DNA of 35,248 nucleotides from an uncultured Opitutales bacterium (GTDB taxonomy: Bacteria; Verrucomicrobiota; Verrucomicrobiia; Opitutales; Coraliomargaritaceae): positions 1 through 35,248 of the forward strand of contig CALKBZ010000028.1 in the NCBI GenBank assembly GCA_937775295.1. Direction: 5' to 3'. A program made the translations under genes and the position numbers. The notes below the pieces were generated by a model, which did not search any database, was not told the DNA's origin, and worked only from the letters and a program-made list of their open reading frames with translations. The first letter of the stretch is position 1; every line of letters starts with the position of its first letter. Shown piece after piece: positions 24,080 to 32,954 of the stretch.

Positions 24080-26617
24080 ATGTCCGGCAATATACTTTGG
24101 AAATTCCTCCTCACGGCAGTCATCATCTTTTGGTGCGTCGCTGAGATCTCACCCTTGAAGGATCGCCCTTTCGAGGACTACATCCTCGAGCAAGCGACAG
24201 CGGAAGCTACTGAGTTCGCTTCCATCATGGAGCGCGCTAAGATCCGCGTTGATTCGCAGGAGTCGAAGACACTGTTTCTGGCATTACGCGAGATGGGTGC
24301 CGAAGACGACATCGACTATGCGGTGTTCTTCCCTGAGGTGAACCTGCGTGACGTGGCGAACCAAAATAAGCGCAACGATATCCTGCTTAAGCACATTCTC
24401 AGCTCGGCGCAGAGCAATTTGCGCCTCGGCCTCGACCTTAAGGGCGGCGTTGGTGTGACACTGAAGATTGCTGAGGATGCACCTGGTAGTAAATTCGAAC
24501 AAGCTGAGCAGCTTAGGGACGCCATCGAAATCATGGGTAGTCGTTTGGACGGTCACGGTGTAGCTGAGCCGATCATTCGTCCTGTTGGCGATGATGCGAT
24601 CGAGATTCAAATCGCGGGCCTATCGACTAAAGATAACCCAGAGGTGCTGGAAGACTTGAAAAAGCCAGCTCGCCTCGAGTTCCGGTCGGTGCATGAGACT
24701 TTGACTCCCGACACGACTCCAACGAACAAATATCCTGTTGGTTATGAAGTGCTCGCTGAAGAGATTGAAGATCGTAAGACGGGTGAAGTTTTTGAGCGCC
24801 TCATGTTTATCAAGCTTATCCCCGAAGCGACTGGTGAAATCGTCGATGATGCCTATGTCTCGCAAACGCAGACTGGTGGTTTTCAGATCAATCTCGAAAT
24901 GACCAGCGATGGTGCGGATATTCTCGCTGCTGTGACTGAGAGAATGATCGGCAAGCCGCTTGCCATCGTCCTCGACGGCAAGCTTTACTCGGCACCAACT
25001 GTGAACGGTGTGCTGTCTAGTCGCGCGCAGATCACTGGGACTTACTCGCAACGTGAAGCGATCGCTCTTGCCAATGTCTTGAATAACCCGCTCGCCGTTG
25101 AGTTGCGTGTGGACCAGATGTATGAGGTGCAACCGACATTGGCTGCCGGCGCACGCGCCAGTTCGATCAATGCAGCTCAATGGGCTGCCTTTCTAGTGAT
25201 CGGGTTCATGTTCCTTTATTATTTTGCTGGTGGCGTGGTCGCCGTTATTTCCGCTTTGGTTAATATCGTCATCGTTCTTGGTGTACTTGCCAGCCTTGGT
25301 GCGACGCTGACACTTCCCGGTGTCGCGGCACTGGTGCTGACACTCGGGATGGGAGTGGATGCCAATATTTTGATCTTCGAGCGTTTACGTGAAGAGCTTA
25401 AGAGTGGTAAAAGTATCAAGAATGCCACCGCAGGTGCATTCGATAAGGTAACTTCGACGATTGTGGACGCCAACGTCACGACTTTGATCACGGCGTCGAT
25501 TCTAATCTGGCTCGGTACTGGTCCAGTTAAGGGCTTTGGCATCACGCTTGCAATTGGTATCTGTGCATCGATTTTCTGTGCGCTGGTGGTGACTCGATTT
25601 TTGGTCGACTTCCTCGTGCATCGTATCGGTTTACAAAAAGTACTGGGTATAAATCTATTCCCATCCAAGAAGCTCGATTTCTTCAAATACCGTAAGCCCG
25701 CGTTTATCGCTTCTTGGCTGATCGTGCTCGCTGGTGTGATCAGTGTAGTGGTTCACCATGACAATATCTTGGGTAAAGATTTCACCGGTGGTGATGAGAT
25801 GACAGTCGCATATGATCAGCGCCTCGGCACTGATGAGATCATGCAAGTGGTGGTGGACCAAGATCTCGGCGATGTGACTCCGATGTACCAGAGCCTTATT
25901 GGGCAGGATGTTGAAATTCTGAAGTTGCAAACACCATTTGATCAAGCGCGTCCAGTTCTCGAGCAGCTTCAAGCGGCTTTCCCGGATGCGAATCTAATCG
26001 AGACTGGCATCACTCAAATCGGTGCATCTGTATCGAAGAGCATCCAGTGGAATGCGCTTTATTCTGTGCTGTGCGCATTGGGTGGCATCCTACTCTACGT
26101 CGCTTTCCGCTTCGAGGTAGGCTACGGAGTCGGCGCAGTCGTCGCAACGATTCACGACGTCTTGATGACGATCGGCATCTTCGTTATTTGCGGCGAACTG
26201 GGTATCTTTGTGAGCGGCCAATTCACCGCGCCGATGTTGGCTGCAATTCTTATGATCGTGGGTTATTCGATCAATGATACGATCGTTGCCTTTGACCGTA
26301 TCCGTGAAGAACTGGAACTCAACCCCGGCACCGATTTACGCTCGATTATCAATCTTGCGCTCAGCCGAGTGTTCTCTCGTACATTGCTCACCAGTATCAC
26401 TACATTGCTTGCGGCTCTGTCGCTGTACATCTTCGGAGCTGGAGTCATCACTGACTTCTCCTTCATCTTTATTATTGGTATTCTTACCGGAACGTTCTCC
26501 TCTATCTTCATCGCCAGCCCCGTATTCTACTGGTGGCACAAAGGTGACCGTCGCCACGTCGAAGAGCATCAGCTCACGCCGAAGCGTTACGAGTGGGAGA
26601 GCTCGAGTGAGAATTAA
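24080..26617 (+). CDS. secDF: Protein translocase SecDF, fused
   Basis: 845 residues. SecD and SecF are joined in a single chain, as in Bacillus. The SecD part (about 1-530) has the N-terminal membrane helix, LGLDLKGGVGVTL (116-128), the periplasmic domain with GHGVAEPIIRPVG, and the TSTIVDANVTTLI/LGMGVDANILIFERLREEL membrane block. The SecF part starts at about 533 (FFKYRKPAF) and has FTGGDEMTV near 570, IGASVSKSI and GYSINDTIVAFDRIREEL near 727. The complex uses the proton gradient to complete protein export on the periplasmic side. Cotranscribed with yajC. A terminator follows at 26646-26682. Confidence 0.97.
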   Translation: MSGNILWKFLLTAVIIFWCVAEISPLKDRPFEDYILEQATAEATEFASIMERAKIRVDSQESKTLFLALREMGAEDDIDYAVFFPEVNLRDVANQNKRNDILLKHILSSAQSNLRLGLDLKGGVGVTLKIAEDAPGSKFEQAEQLRDAIEIMGSRLDGHGVAEPIIRPVGDDAIEIQIAGLSTKDNPEVLEDLKKPARLEFRSVHETLTPDTTPTNKYPVGYEVLAEEIEDRKTGEVFERLMFIKLIPEATGEIVDDAYVSQTQTGGFQINLEMTSDGADILAAVTERMIGKPLAIVLDGKLYSAPTVNGVLSSRAQITGTYSQREAIALANVLNNPLAVELRVDQMYEVQPTLAAGARASSINAAQWAAFLVIGFMFLYYFAGGVVAVISALVNIVIVLGVLASLGATLTLPGVAALVLTLGMGVDANILIFERLREELKSGKSIKNATAGAFDKVTSTIVDANVTTLITASILIWLGTGPVKGFGITLAIGICASIFCALVVTRFLVDFLVHRIGLQKVLGINLFPSKKLDFFKYRKPAFIASWLIVLAGVISVVVHHDNILGKDFTGGDEMTVAYDQRLGTDEIMQVVVDQDLGDVTPMYQSLIGQDVEILKLQTPFDQARPVLEQLQAAFPDANLIETGITQIGASVSKSIQWNALYSVLCALGGILLYVAFRFEVGYGVGAVVATIHDVLMTIGIFVICGELGIFVSGQFTAPMLAAILMIVGYSINDTIVAFDRIREELELNPGTDLRSIINLALSRVFSRTLLTSITTLLAALSLYIFGAGVITDFSFIFIIGILTGTFSSIFIASPVFYWWHKGDRRHVEEHQLTPKRYEWESSSEN

Positions 26618-26645
26618 GCGGATCAATGGTTGATTTCTGAAACAG

Positions 26646-26682
26646 GAATGGCGAATCGGTAACGGTTCGCCATTCTTTATTT
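26646..26682 (+). terminator. Rho-independent terminator after secDF
   Basis: Exact 10-bp stem GAATGGCGAA and TTCGCCATTC with a ten-base loop TCGGTAACGG, followed by TTTATTT. 28 bases after the secDF stop. Confidence 0.85.
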
Positions 26683-26693
26683 CAAATGATCGA

Positions 26694-26722
26694 TTGAAGT
26701 CGCCAATCGGCAGCGCTACGAT
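26694..26722 (+). promoter_or_regulatory. Candidate sigma-70 promoter of recJ
   Basis: TTGAAG (26694-26699), a 17-base spacer, TACGAT (26717-26722); each hexamer matches the consensus at four of six positions. Lies between the secDF terminator and the recJ start, giving a leader of about 16 bases. Confidence 0.35.
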
Positions 26723-26744
26723 TCTAACATCTACATTTTAATTT

Positions 26745-28460
26745 ATGCTTTGGACCTTAACTGAGACTAACGATACAATCGCCGCTGATTTAAGCGCGGA
26801 GTTGCGTGTGTCTAAAGTGATGGGCGAATTACTCTCGCAGCGCGGCTTGGCGACGGTCGAAGCTGCGGAAGAGTTTCTGCGCCCGCGTCTTGCCCACTTA
26901 GATAATCCATTCGCGCTGGAAAACCTTCGCGCAGCGGTGACGCGTATCGAGCAGGCAATTGAGGCAAATGAGTCGGTGTTGGTGTTTGGCGATTACGATG
27001 TCGATGGTGTGACTAGTACCGTGCAGCTCGTCAGTATGTTGCGTTCGCTCGGCCTAGAGCCGCGCTATTGCGTGCCGCTGCGGTTAGATGAGGGCTACGG
27101 CTTGAGTCGTGAGGCGATCACCCGTGTCTTCGCAGGTGAAGTGCCAGATCTATTTATTGCGCTGGACTGTGGCACTAACGCGCACGAGCCGATCGCGTAT
27201 TTGCGTGAGTTGGGCTGCGATGTGATTGTGGTTGATCATCACCAGACTAAGACGGTCGCGCCTGAAGGGTGTATTTTTGTAAACCCGCATGTGAACGATG
27301 TTGAAGATGCGCCGTGGCGCGATTTGTGTACCGCAGGTCTAGTGTTTAAGCTCTTGCACGGGCTTCTGAAAAGTCGTCGCGAGGCTGAAGATCCGCGCGT
27401 GGATGGCATTCAACTCAAAGATTATCTGGACCTCGTCGCGATGGGTACGATTGCCGACCTCGTCCCGTTGCGCGGGGAGAATCGTATCCTCTCATGGTTC
27501 GGCTTGCGCCACCTGCGTGCGAATGGCCGCATTGGGATTGGTGCCTTAGCCGAAATCAGCGGCATGGATGCCAGTCAAGAAATGGCGGCATCTGATATTT
27601 CGTTTAAACTCGCGCCACGCATTAATGCGAGTGGGCGCTTGGGTGATGCGTCACTGCCAATGAATCTGCTATTAAGCGACGATCTGGCTGTCTGCCAAAA
27701 GATTGCGCAAGAGCTCGATACAATGAATCGTGAGCGCCAAGGTATTGAGCGTGGCATTGCTTCAAAGGCAGAGCAACGTGCGGCTGAGGAATTTGCGGAT
27801 GAACCAGGTATCGTGTTGTTTGGCGAAGACTGGCACCCTGGTGTTGTCGGTATCGTTGCCAGTCGTGTGAGTCGTCATTTTCATAAGCCCTGTGTGATTC
27901 TTGGTGCAGATGGTGAAGATGCGCATGGTTCCGGGCGTAGTGTGGCGACGGTGAATTTAGTCGAAGTCTTTCAACGTTGTACCGATTTCCTTGGGCACTG
28001 GGGCGGCCATCCGATGGCGGCAGGTGTTTCGCTGAAAGTCGCCAATATTAAAGCATTCACCGAGTGTTATCTCAAAAGCTTGAAGGTGCTCTATCCCGAT
28101 GGCTTGCCTGAGCCATCGCTACAGTTGTCCACTTGGTTGGAGGTTGAAAACTTAGAAGAGGGCTTACTTGAAGAGCTGGACCGCTTGCATCCTTTTGGTC
28201 AGGGCAATGCCGAGCCAGTGTTTGGTTTGCGTGGCGTCGTCCTTGAAGAAGCGCCGCACGCCTTTGGCGAGGGCAACTTTCGTTTCCGCATGCCGATAGT
28301 TGACGGTAGTCGAAGTGGCGTCGCTGGTATCGCATGGCGCATGCGTGGCGTGCCGGAAGTGGGCCAGTCAATTGATTTAGCAGTGCGCTTTTCGTGGAAC
28401 TATTGGCGCAACAGCCGCTATCCGCAAGTGACTCTGATCGACTGGAAGCCGTCGGCCTAG
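26745..28460 (+). CDS. recJ: Single-stranded-DNA-specific exonuclease RecJ
   Basis: 571 residues. 5'-3' exonuclease on single-stranded DNA for recombination and mismatch repair. DHH phosphoesterase motifs are complete: FGDYDVDGVTST (81-92), IALDCGTN around Asp141, VVDHHQT with the DHH at 164-166, and MGTIADLVPL. The DHHA1 domain ends with the GGHPMAAG glycine-rich block at about 420, with HGSGRSV before it, and an OB-like C-terminal domain includes LHPFGQGNAEPVF. Likely monocistronic from its own promoter. Confidence 0.96.
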   Translation: MLWTLTETNDTIAADLSAELRVSKVMGELLSQRGLATVEAAEEFLRPRLAHLDNPFALENLRAAVTRIEQAIEANESVLVFGDYDVDGVTSTVQLVSMLRSLGLEPRYCVPLRLDEGYGLSREAITRVFAGEVPDLFIALDCGTNAHEPIAYLRELGCDVIVVDHHQTKTVAPEGCIFVNPHVNDVEDAPWRDLCTAGLVFKLLHGLLKSRREAEDPRVDGIQLKDYLDLVAMGTIADLVPLRGENRILSWFGLRHLRANGRIGIGALAEISGMDASQEMAASDISFKLAPRINASGRLGDASLPMNLLLSDDLAVCQKIAQELDTMNRERQGIERGIASKAEQRAAEEFADEPGIVLFGEDWHPGVVGIVASRVSRHFHKPCVILGADGEDAHGSGRSVATVNLVEVFQRCTDFLGHWGGHPMAAGVSLKVANIKAFTECYLKSLKVLYPDGLPEPSLQLSTWLEVENLEEGLLEELDRLHPFGQGNAEPVFGLRGVVLEEAPHAFGEGNFRFRMPIVDGSRSGVAGIAWRMRGVPEVGQSIDLAVRFSWNYWRNSRYPQVTLIDWKPSA

Positions 28461-28763
28461 CTGCAGTTCGCTTCGGGTGTTGTGTTAGCGCAGGAAGTGC
28501 TTTCGGGGCTACCGATTAATTCGGCGTCTGACGCGGTGTGTAATCTGAGTAAGCGTTTGCCGTGATCGCTGCGATCCGTAAGTGTCGCTGATCGAATGAA
28601 AGCCGTCGCCGAAGTATTTGGTGCAACAGGCGGAGCAGCACGCTGGTCGCGTGCTATTAAGCGTCACTTGTTTGAAGCCCCTAGAGGGGCGCTGCTACTT
28701 TGCCGCAAAAATGTGAAACTCGGGTGGACTCTTTCCATGAAATCGCCAAATTGATTATTCTTT
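28461..28763. other. 303-bp intergenic stretch with two hairpins
   Basis: No gene seen. AGCACGC, TGGTC, GCGTGCT (28637-28655) and GCCCC, TAGA, GGGGC (28677-28690) form two short exact hairpins about 20 bases apart. They resemble dispersed repeat modules and have no T run after them. Confidence 0.5.
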
Positions 28764-29522
28764 ATGACTATCACCGCTTCTAACATTCTTCTAGGTGTCA
28801 ATGTGGACCACTGCGCGACAGTGCGTCAGGCGCGCTTTCGTGAGCATGCGCTCGATCATGGTAACGAGGTCGAGCCCGATCCCGTGGCGTTTGCGTTGCT
28901 ATGCGAGCAGGCGGGTGCCGATGGCATTACCATTCACCTGCGTGAAGACCGGCGCCATGTTCAGGAGTCGGATGTGCGTCGCGCGCGCGAACAGATCGGC
29001 ACGCGCTTAAATCTGGAAATGGCTTGCACGCCAGCGATGATTAATTATGCGTTGGAGCTCAAGCCGGATTCGGTCTGTTTGGTGCCGGAGAGCCGCGAGG
29101 AAGTCACTACGGAGGGCGGCCTTGATATTGTCGGTCAGATGTCGCGTGTGGGCGATGTGGTATCGGCCATGACCGAAGCGGGTATTATCACGAGTTTGTT
29201 TATCGATCCTGATCCAGCGCAGATCGAGGCCTCGGCTGAGCTCAAGGCAGAGTGGATCGAGCTACACACTGGAGCGTATGCGAATGCATACTACGGTGAT
29301 CGCCGCGCGGCAGAGTTGGAGATTCTTTGCCAAGGCGCGGAGTTGGCGCACAGTCTTGGACTAGTGGTGAATGCTGGACATGGAATTAACTATACCAACA
29401 TCAGCGAAGTGCTGAAGATTCCGCACCTGCATGAGCTGAATATTGGACATACCATCGTCAGCCGCGCTTTGTTTGTCGGCGTGTCGCAAGCCGTTCGCGA
29501 GATCAAGGCGTATTTAAAATAA
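28764..29522 (+). CDS. pdxJ: Pyridoxine 5'-phosphate synthase
   Basis: 252 residues, the usual length plus a few at the N-terminus. PdxJ condenses 3-amino-2-oxopropyl phosphate with deoxyxylulose 5-phosphate to pyridoxine phosphate, in the DXP-dependent vitamin B6 route. Signatures: [15 protein letters not shown] with His16, [56 protein letters not shown], and [11 protein letters not shown] near the end. All expected acid and basic residues of the TIM barrel are present. Monocistronic with a large intergenic stretch on each side. Confidence 0.97.
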   Translation: MTITASNILLGVNVDHCATVRQARFREHALDHGNEVEPDPVAFALLCEQAGADGITIHLREDRRHVQESDVRRAREQIGTRLNLEMACTPAMINYALELKPDSVCLVPESREEVTTEGGLDIVGQMSRVGDVVSAMTEAGIITSLFIDPDPAQIEASAELKAEWIELHTGAYANAYYGDRRAAELEILCQGAELAHSLGLVVNAGHGINYTNISEVLKIPHLHELNIGHTIVSRALFVGVSQAVREIKAYLK

Positions 29523-29835
29523 AGCTTTCTATGTGATCGGAGTCCTTGGCTGGATCAGCAAGCGAACGTGTTTGCCCTGATCAGTCCACTGGGCTTTTTG
29601 CGAGGTGGATCGACAAGGGCGTCCGTCCATCGAACCAGACTGGGATGAAATAAAAAAAGTTTCATCGTCGATTAGTGGGGAAGTTTCGATTGAAACGACA
29701 GACAGTTTCATCTGTGAGGTAAGGGGTCCTTGCTGGGGGCGCTTATTTAAGGAATTGAACCATGATAGGGGTGTGGGCGAGCCGCGTTCATTGATCCTGT
29801 GTTGCGGCAAAGGAGGGCGACTCGCCCTCCCGCCT
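29523..29835. other. Gene-poor stretch after pdxJ
   Basis: About 310 bases. Short open frames on both strands (29605-29853 plus, 29529-29810 minus) resemble nothing and neither has a ribosome site, so I call none. The right end carries the palindrome at 29812-29830. Confidence 0.5.
29812..29830. repeat. 19-bp perfect palindrome with GACTC core
   Basis: GGAGGGCGA, central C, TCGCCCTCC, an exact nine-pair inverted repeat with one central base. The same centre with different arms occurs at 23534-23550 and, less exactly, at 11266-11286. Confidence 0.75.
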
Positions 29836-29928
29836 TTACCCTGTTTTTGCTAATCGACGATGAATGTAAAAAATGTTTTCTTTAGGTGCCTGCATGGTAA
29901 TGTTCTTACTCAAAATGCTCTCGCTCAT
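29836..29928 (-). CDS. Possible 30-residue small protein
   Basis: From ATG 29928 the minus strand encodes MSESILSKNITMQAPK then ENIFYIHRRLAKTG and TAA. A GGGGAT element lies about eight bases before the ATG, better than most ribosome sites in this window. The peptide is basic at its C-terminus and has no membrane segment. It is divergent from nnr, 38 bases apart. With 30 codons a chance frame is quite possible; the ribosome site and non-repetitive composition are the only support. Confidence 0.3.
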   Translation of the reverse strand: MSESILSKNITMQAPKENIFYIHRRLAKTG

Positions 29929-29966
29929 AATTTTATCCCCATTTTTAATTTAATATTTTGAAAGCA

Positions 29967-31541
29967 ATGCCTTGTGCTCACCCCATACTCACATGCCAAG
30001 AGGCAGCGCAGCTAGAAGCTTCAATTCTTGTGGATGAAGCGGCCGAATGGGCTGCCATGCAGCAGGCTGGGGTCGGTATTGCCAAAGCCATCTGCTTGGA
30101 TTATCAAGAGCTGCAAGCGTTGCCACAAGGGCTGAGTGTGCTGGCTTTAATCGGTAAGGGCAATAATGGTGGAGATGCGTTGCTCACTTGCGGCCAGCTG
30201 CTGGCGGATTTTCCGCGGGCACGGGTGACTGTAATCTTTGCTGCCGATCCTAGCGATTTGAAGCCTTTGGCTGCGCGTGCGCATCAACAGTTGAAAGGCC
30301 GGGTCAGTGAGCATCAGTTAGATGCCAACAGCGATGTGGCGTCGATCCATGAGCTCTTGGACGCGGCTTCAATGGATCGTGGGTTTGATCTTTGTATTGA
30401 TGGCTTGTTGGGCATGACGTTTCAGTCACCAGTACGTGCGGCCATGCGTGTGCTGATTGAAGCAGTTAATGACTACGAAAAAATTGGTCTGCGTGCTGCT
30501 GTTGATGTGCCGAGCGGTAAGGGCGACGTCTCCGATGAGTTGACGTTTCACGCCGATTTTTCATATGCGACTGGAGTGGCGAAAAAGGTATTGTTCGAAG
30601 GAAACGTCGAATGCGGGCGAGTGCGCATGATCGATCTAGGATTTCCTCATACACCCGCAGAGACCGGGGTGGATGCTGCTGAGATGGTGCTGAACGACCA
30701 TGTGCTGGATTCGCTGCGGACTTTGCGACCTGCAGGGGTGGATAAGCGTGCGTTCGGCCACCTATTTGTGCTCGGCGGTTCGGCTTTTATGCCAGGGGCT
30801 TTATTGATGGCGGTGCAAGCTGCGGTGCGCTCGGGTGTTGGTCTCGTGACTGCCTTTGCGCCAGCTTCGGTGGCAGCAGCGCTTGCCGCCCAGGTGCCCG
30901 AAGCGATGTGGGTGCCATGGCCCGAGACTGCCAATGGCACACTGAACCCTCGGGCGCTGCCGTTGCTGCTGGATCGTATTGATCAAGCGACGGCAGTACT
31001 GCTTGGCCCTGGAATGGGCAAAGATCGCAATACCGAGATGGTCGCGCAGGAGATTGTGAAGCAAGTGGATCTGCCAGTCATTTTAGATGCAGACGCACTA
31101 CGGACGCGGGTGATGAGCTTGGTGCTGAAGCGCAAGGCCTCAGCGAGGCCGGTTATCTTGACGCCGCATATGGGCGAGTTTATGGGGATTGCGAATCTCG
31201 ATGTGCCTGATTATAAGAATGAGACCTTGAGGGCGTTTTGCCAAAGTTATCGTGTGACGATGGTCCTTAAGTCGGCGCATACGCGGATCTGTGATGGTGA
31301 AAATATCTGGTATAATTCCTATGGCGGTCCTGTGCTATCGCGCGGTGGCAGTGGCGATTTGCTCGCCGGTTTAGTTGGCGGTATGATTGCGCAAGACCAA
31401 ACGTGCACGCAAACCTCAGTAGCTCGTGGTGTCGTGTTGCATGGGCTGGCCGCGCAGCGACTAGCGCGGGCGCATGGGCAAGTCGCAGTGTGTACTACGC
31501 AAGTGCTAGATTATTTGTCGAGCGTGCTTCGCCGAGTTTAG
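29967..31541 (+). CDS. nnr: Bifunctional NAD(P)H-hydrate epimerase / ADP-dependent dehydratase
   Basis: 524 residues from ATG 29967 (a TTG at 29958 is the alternative). Repairs hydrated NAD(P)H: the N-terminal YjeF_N domain interconverts R and S forms and the C-terminal kinase-like domain removes water using ADP. N-domain: LALIGKGNNGGDALLT, DLCIDGLLGM and AVDVPSGKG (metal and substrate sites). C-domain: HLFVLGGSAFMPGALLMA, LLGPGMGKD, LDADALR, LTPHMGEF and GGPVLSRGGSGDLLAG, the last being the ADP-binding loop with catalytic Asp. Both halves look active. A large hairpin follows. Confidence 0.95.
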   Translation: MPCAHPILTCQEAAQLEASILVDEAAEWAAMQQAGVGIAKAICLDYQELQALPQGLSVLALIGKGNNGGDALLTCGQLLADFPRARVTVIFAADPSDLKPLAARAHQQLKGRVSEHQLDANSDVASIHELLDAASMDRGFDLCIDGLLGMTFQSPVRAAMRVLIEAVNDYEKIGLRAAVDVPSGKGDVSDELTFHADFSYATGVAKKVLFEGNVECGRVRMIDLGFPHTPAETGVDAAEMVLNDHVLDSLRTLRPAGVDKRAFGHLFVLGGSAFMPGALLMAVQAAVRSGVGLVTAFAPASVAAALAAQVPEAMWVPWPETANGTLNPRALPLLLDRIDQATAVLLGPGMGKDRNTEMVAQEIVKQVDLPVILDADALRTRVMSLVLKRKASARPVILTPHMGEFMGIANLDVPDYKNETLRAFCQSYRVTMVLKSAHTRICDGENIWYNSYGGPVLSRGGSGDLLAGLVGGMIAQDQTCTQTSVARGVVLHGLAAQRLARAHGQVAVCTTQVLDYLSSVLRRV

Positions 31542-31555
31542 GTTTTTAGCAGAGT

Positions 31556-31589
31556 GTAGCCGCGCTGCTTTATTATGTCCTTGGGTGCT
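31556..31589. repeat. Dispersed repeat copy A
   Basis: GTAGC, eight bases, then TTTATTATGTCC TTGGGTGCT (31569-31589). At 34830-34864 GTAGC, nine bases and TTTATTATGCCC TCGGGTGCT recur: 19 of 21 positions match in the second block. One copy is intergenic, the other inside the start of the czcB-like gene. Confidence 0.5.
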
Positions 31590-31601
31590 GCCGGTACGTT
31601 T

Positions 31602-31637
31602 GGCACTCTGTCGTGGTAAAAGCCGCGACAGAGTGCC
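31602..31637. repeat. 15-bp stem-loop after nnr
   Basis: Arm GGCACTCTGTCGTGG (31602-31616), loop TAAAAG, arm CCGCGACAGAGTGCC (31623-31637), all 15 pairs formed with one G-T. No T run follows on the plus strand, so it is probably a dispersed palindrome and at best a Rho-assisted end for nnr. Confidence 0.7.
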
Positions 31638-31741
31638 GTTGCTACAATATCAATGTATTCCAGTCGTCCCTGCCTTAATTTATATTTTGAGTAATTACCT
31701 AGACACTATAAGATTGTCCTCGGCAATCGCAATGCTAGCAT

Positions 31742-32872
31742 ATGCAGATGCCTTCGTCACTAAATCAACGCCAAGCATTGTTGGTGCTTAATGGCTTGCC
31801 GCATGTAGGGCCGATCATGTTGCGGCATCTGATGGATGCTTTTGGTGGCGATGCGGTGGCGGTGCTTGCTGGTAAGCATGCTAAGCTGCTCGGAGTGAAA
31901 GGGGTTGGGCCCAAGGCTGCTGATGCGCTGGTGCATTGGGCAGACCGTTTTGATCTCGCCAAAGAGGTGGCAAAGATGCGTCAGACTGGCACTCGCTTCT
32001 TTATACAAGAAGATGACAAGTTTCCAGAATTACTCAGAGAAACGTATGATCCGCCTATCGGGTTGTATTGGCAGGGTGAATACATCGTGGATCGCCCTTG
32101 CGTGGCGATTGTCGGCACGCGCCGGTCCACCCTGTATGGGCGCAGTGTCACGAAGAGATTTTCGTCCGAACTAGCTCGGCTCGGATTTTGCATTGTCAGT
32201 GGTATGGCGAGTGGCACCGATACTGCGGCTCATGAGGGCGCACTGGAGGCCGGCGGTAAAACCGTCGCCGTGTTTGGCAGCGGTTTGGATACTATTTATC
32301 CGCCGGAGAATAAGGACTTGTATCAAAATATCGTCGCGCATGGCGCGGTCGCCAGTGAGTTCCCCTTTGGGCGACGGGCGGATCGACAGACTTTTCCGAT
32401 GCGCAACCGAGTAGTGGCTGGCATGTGTCAAGGAGTGATTGTGATCGAAAGTGCGGTGTCGGGGGGCAGCATGATTACTGCGCGATTTGCGGGTGAGCAG
32501 GGGCGCACGTTGATGGCGGTGCCTGGCCGAATCGATCAAGCAAGCAGCGGCGGCTGTCATCAGTTGATCCGCGATGGCGCAATCATGGTGACTTCGGTGG
32601 ATGATATTTTGGAAGAGCTTCGCTATAAGCGCATGGAGTTTCCGGCACAAGAGCCGGAGCTGGATCTGGAGGCTGCGGAATCGTCACCACCGTCCCTCTC
32701 AGGTGCAGAGCAGGCGGTGATGGATTATTTTGTTGGAGGTGAAATGGCATCACCCGATGCATTGGCGGAGCGTCTAGAGAAGCCGATCTCCGAGATCTCT
32801 GGTGTCTTGATGAGCTTGGAGCTGAAGCGCCTAGTGGGCAAGCGAGCGGATGGTCGTTTCGAAGCGCGCTAG
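31742..32872 (+). CDS. dprA: DNA-processing protein DprA
   Basis: 376 residues (ATG 31742; ATG 31748 also possible). DprA loads RecA onto incoming single-stranded DNA during natural transformation, and is widespread outside competent species too. N-terminal helix-hairpin-helix-like region (VGVKGVGPKAADALVHW), then the Rossmann-like domain: GTRRSTLYGR, SGMASGTDTAAHEGALEAGG, FGSGLDTIYPPENKDLY, FPMRNRVVAGM, SAVSGGSMITARFAGEQGR and AVPGRIDQASSGGCHQLI. A C-terminal winged helix (about 315-370) ends in LELKRLVGKRADGRF. Confidence 0.96.
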   Translation: MQMPSSLNQRQALLVLNGLPHVGPIMLRHLMDAFGGDAVAVLAGKHAKLLGVKGVGPKAADALVHWADRFDLAKEVAKMRQTGTRFFIQEDDKFPELLRETYDPPIGLYWQGEYIVDRPCVAIVGTRRSTLYGRSVTKRFSSELARLGFCIVSGMASGTDTAAHEGALEAGGKTVAVFGSGLDTIYPPENKDLYQNIVAHGAVASEFPFGRRADRQTFPMRNRVVAGMCQGVIVIESAVSGGSMITARFAGEQGRTLMAVPGRIDQASSGGCHQLIRDGAIMVTSVDDILEELRYKRMEFPAQEPELDLEAAESSPPSLSGAEQAVMDYFVGGEMASPDALAERLEKPISEISGVLMSLELKRLVGKRADGRFEAR

Positions 32873-32954
32873 CTTCGGAATTCTCATTCTTAAAAAGGAA
32901 CCAATCTGCCCGGAGCTTGACAGATTTAATTGAGTTCTAATATATTACAGTCTT

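Noticed and set aside
29605-29853. 82-residue open frame after pdxJ
   Set aside because: No ribosome site, no recognisable motif, and it reads through the 29812-29830 palindrome.
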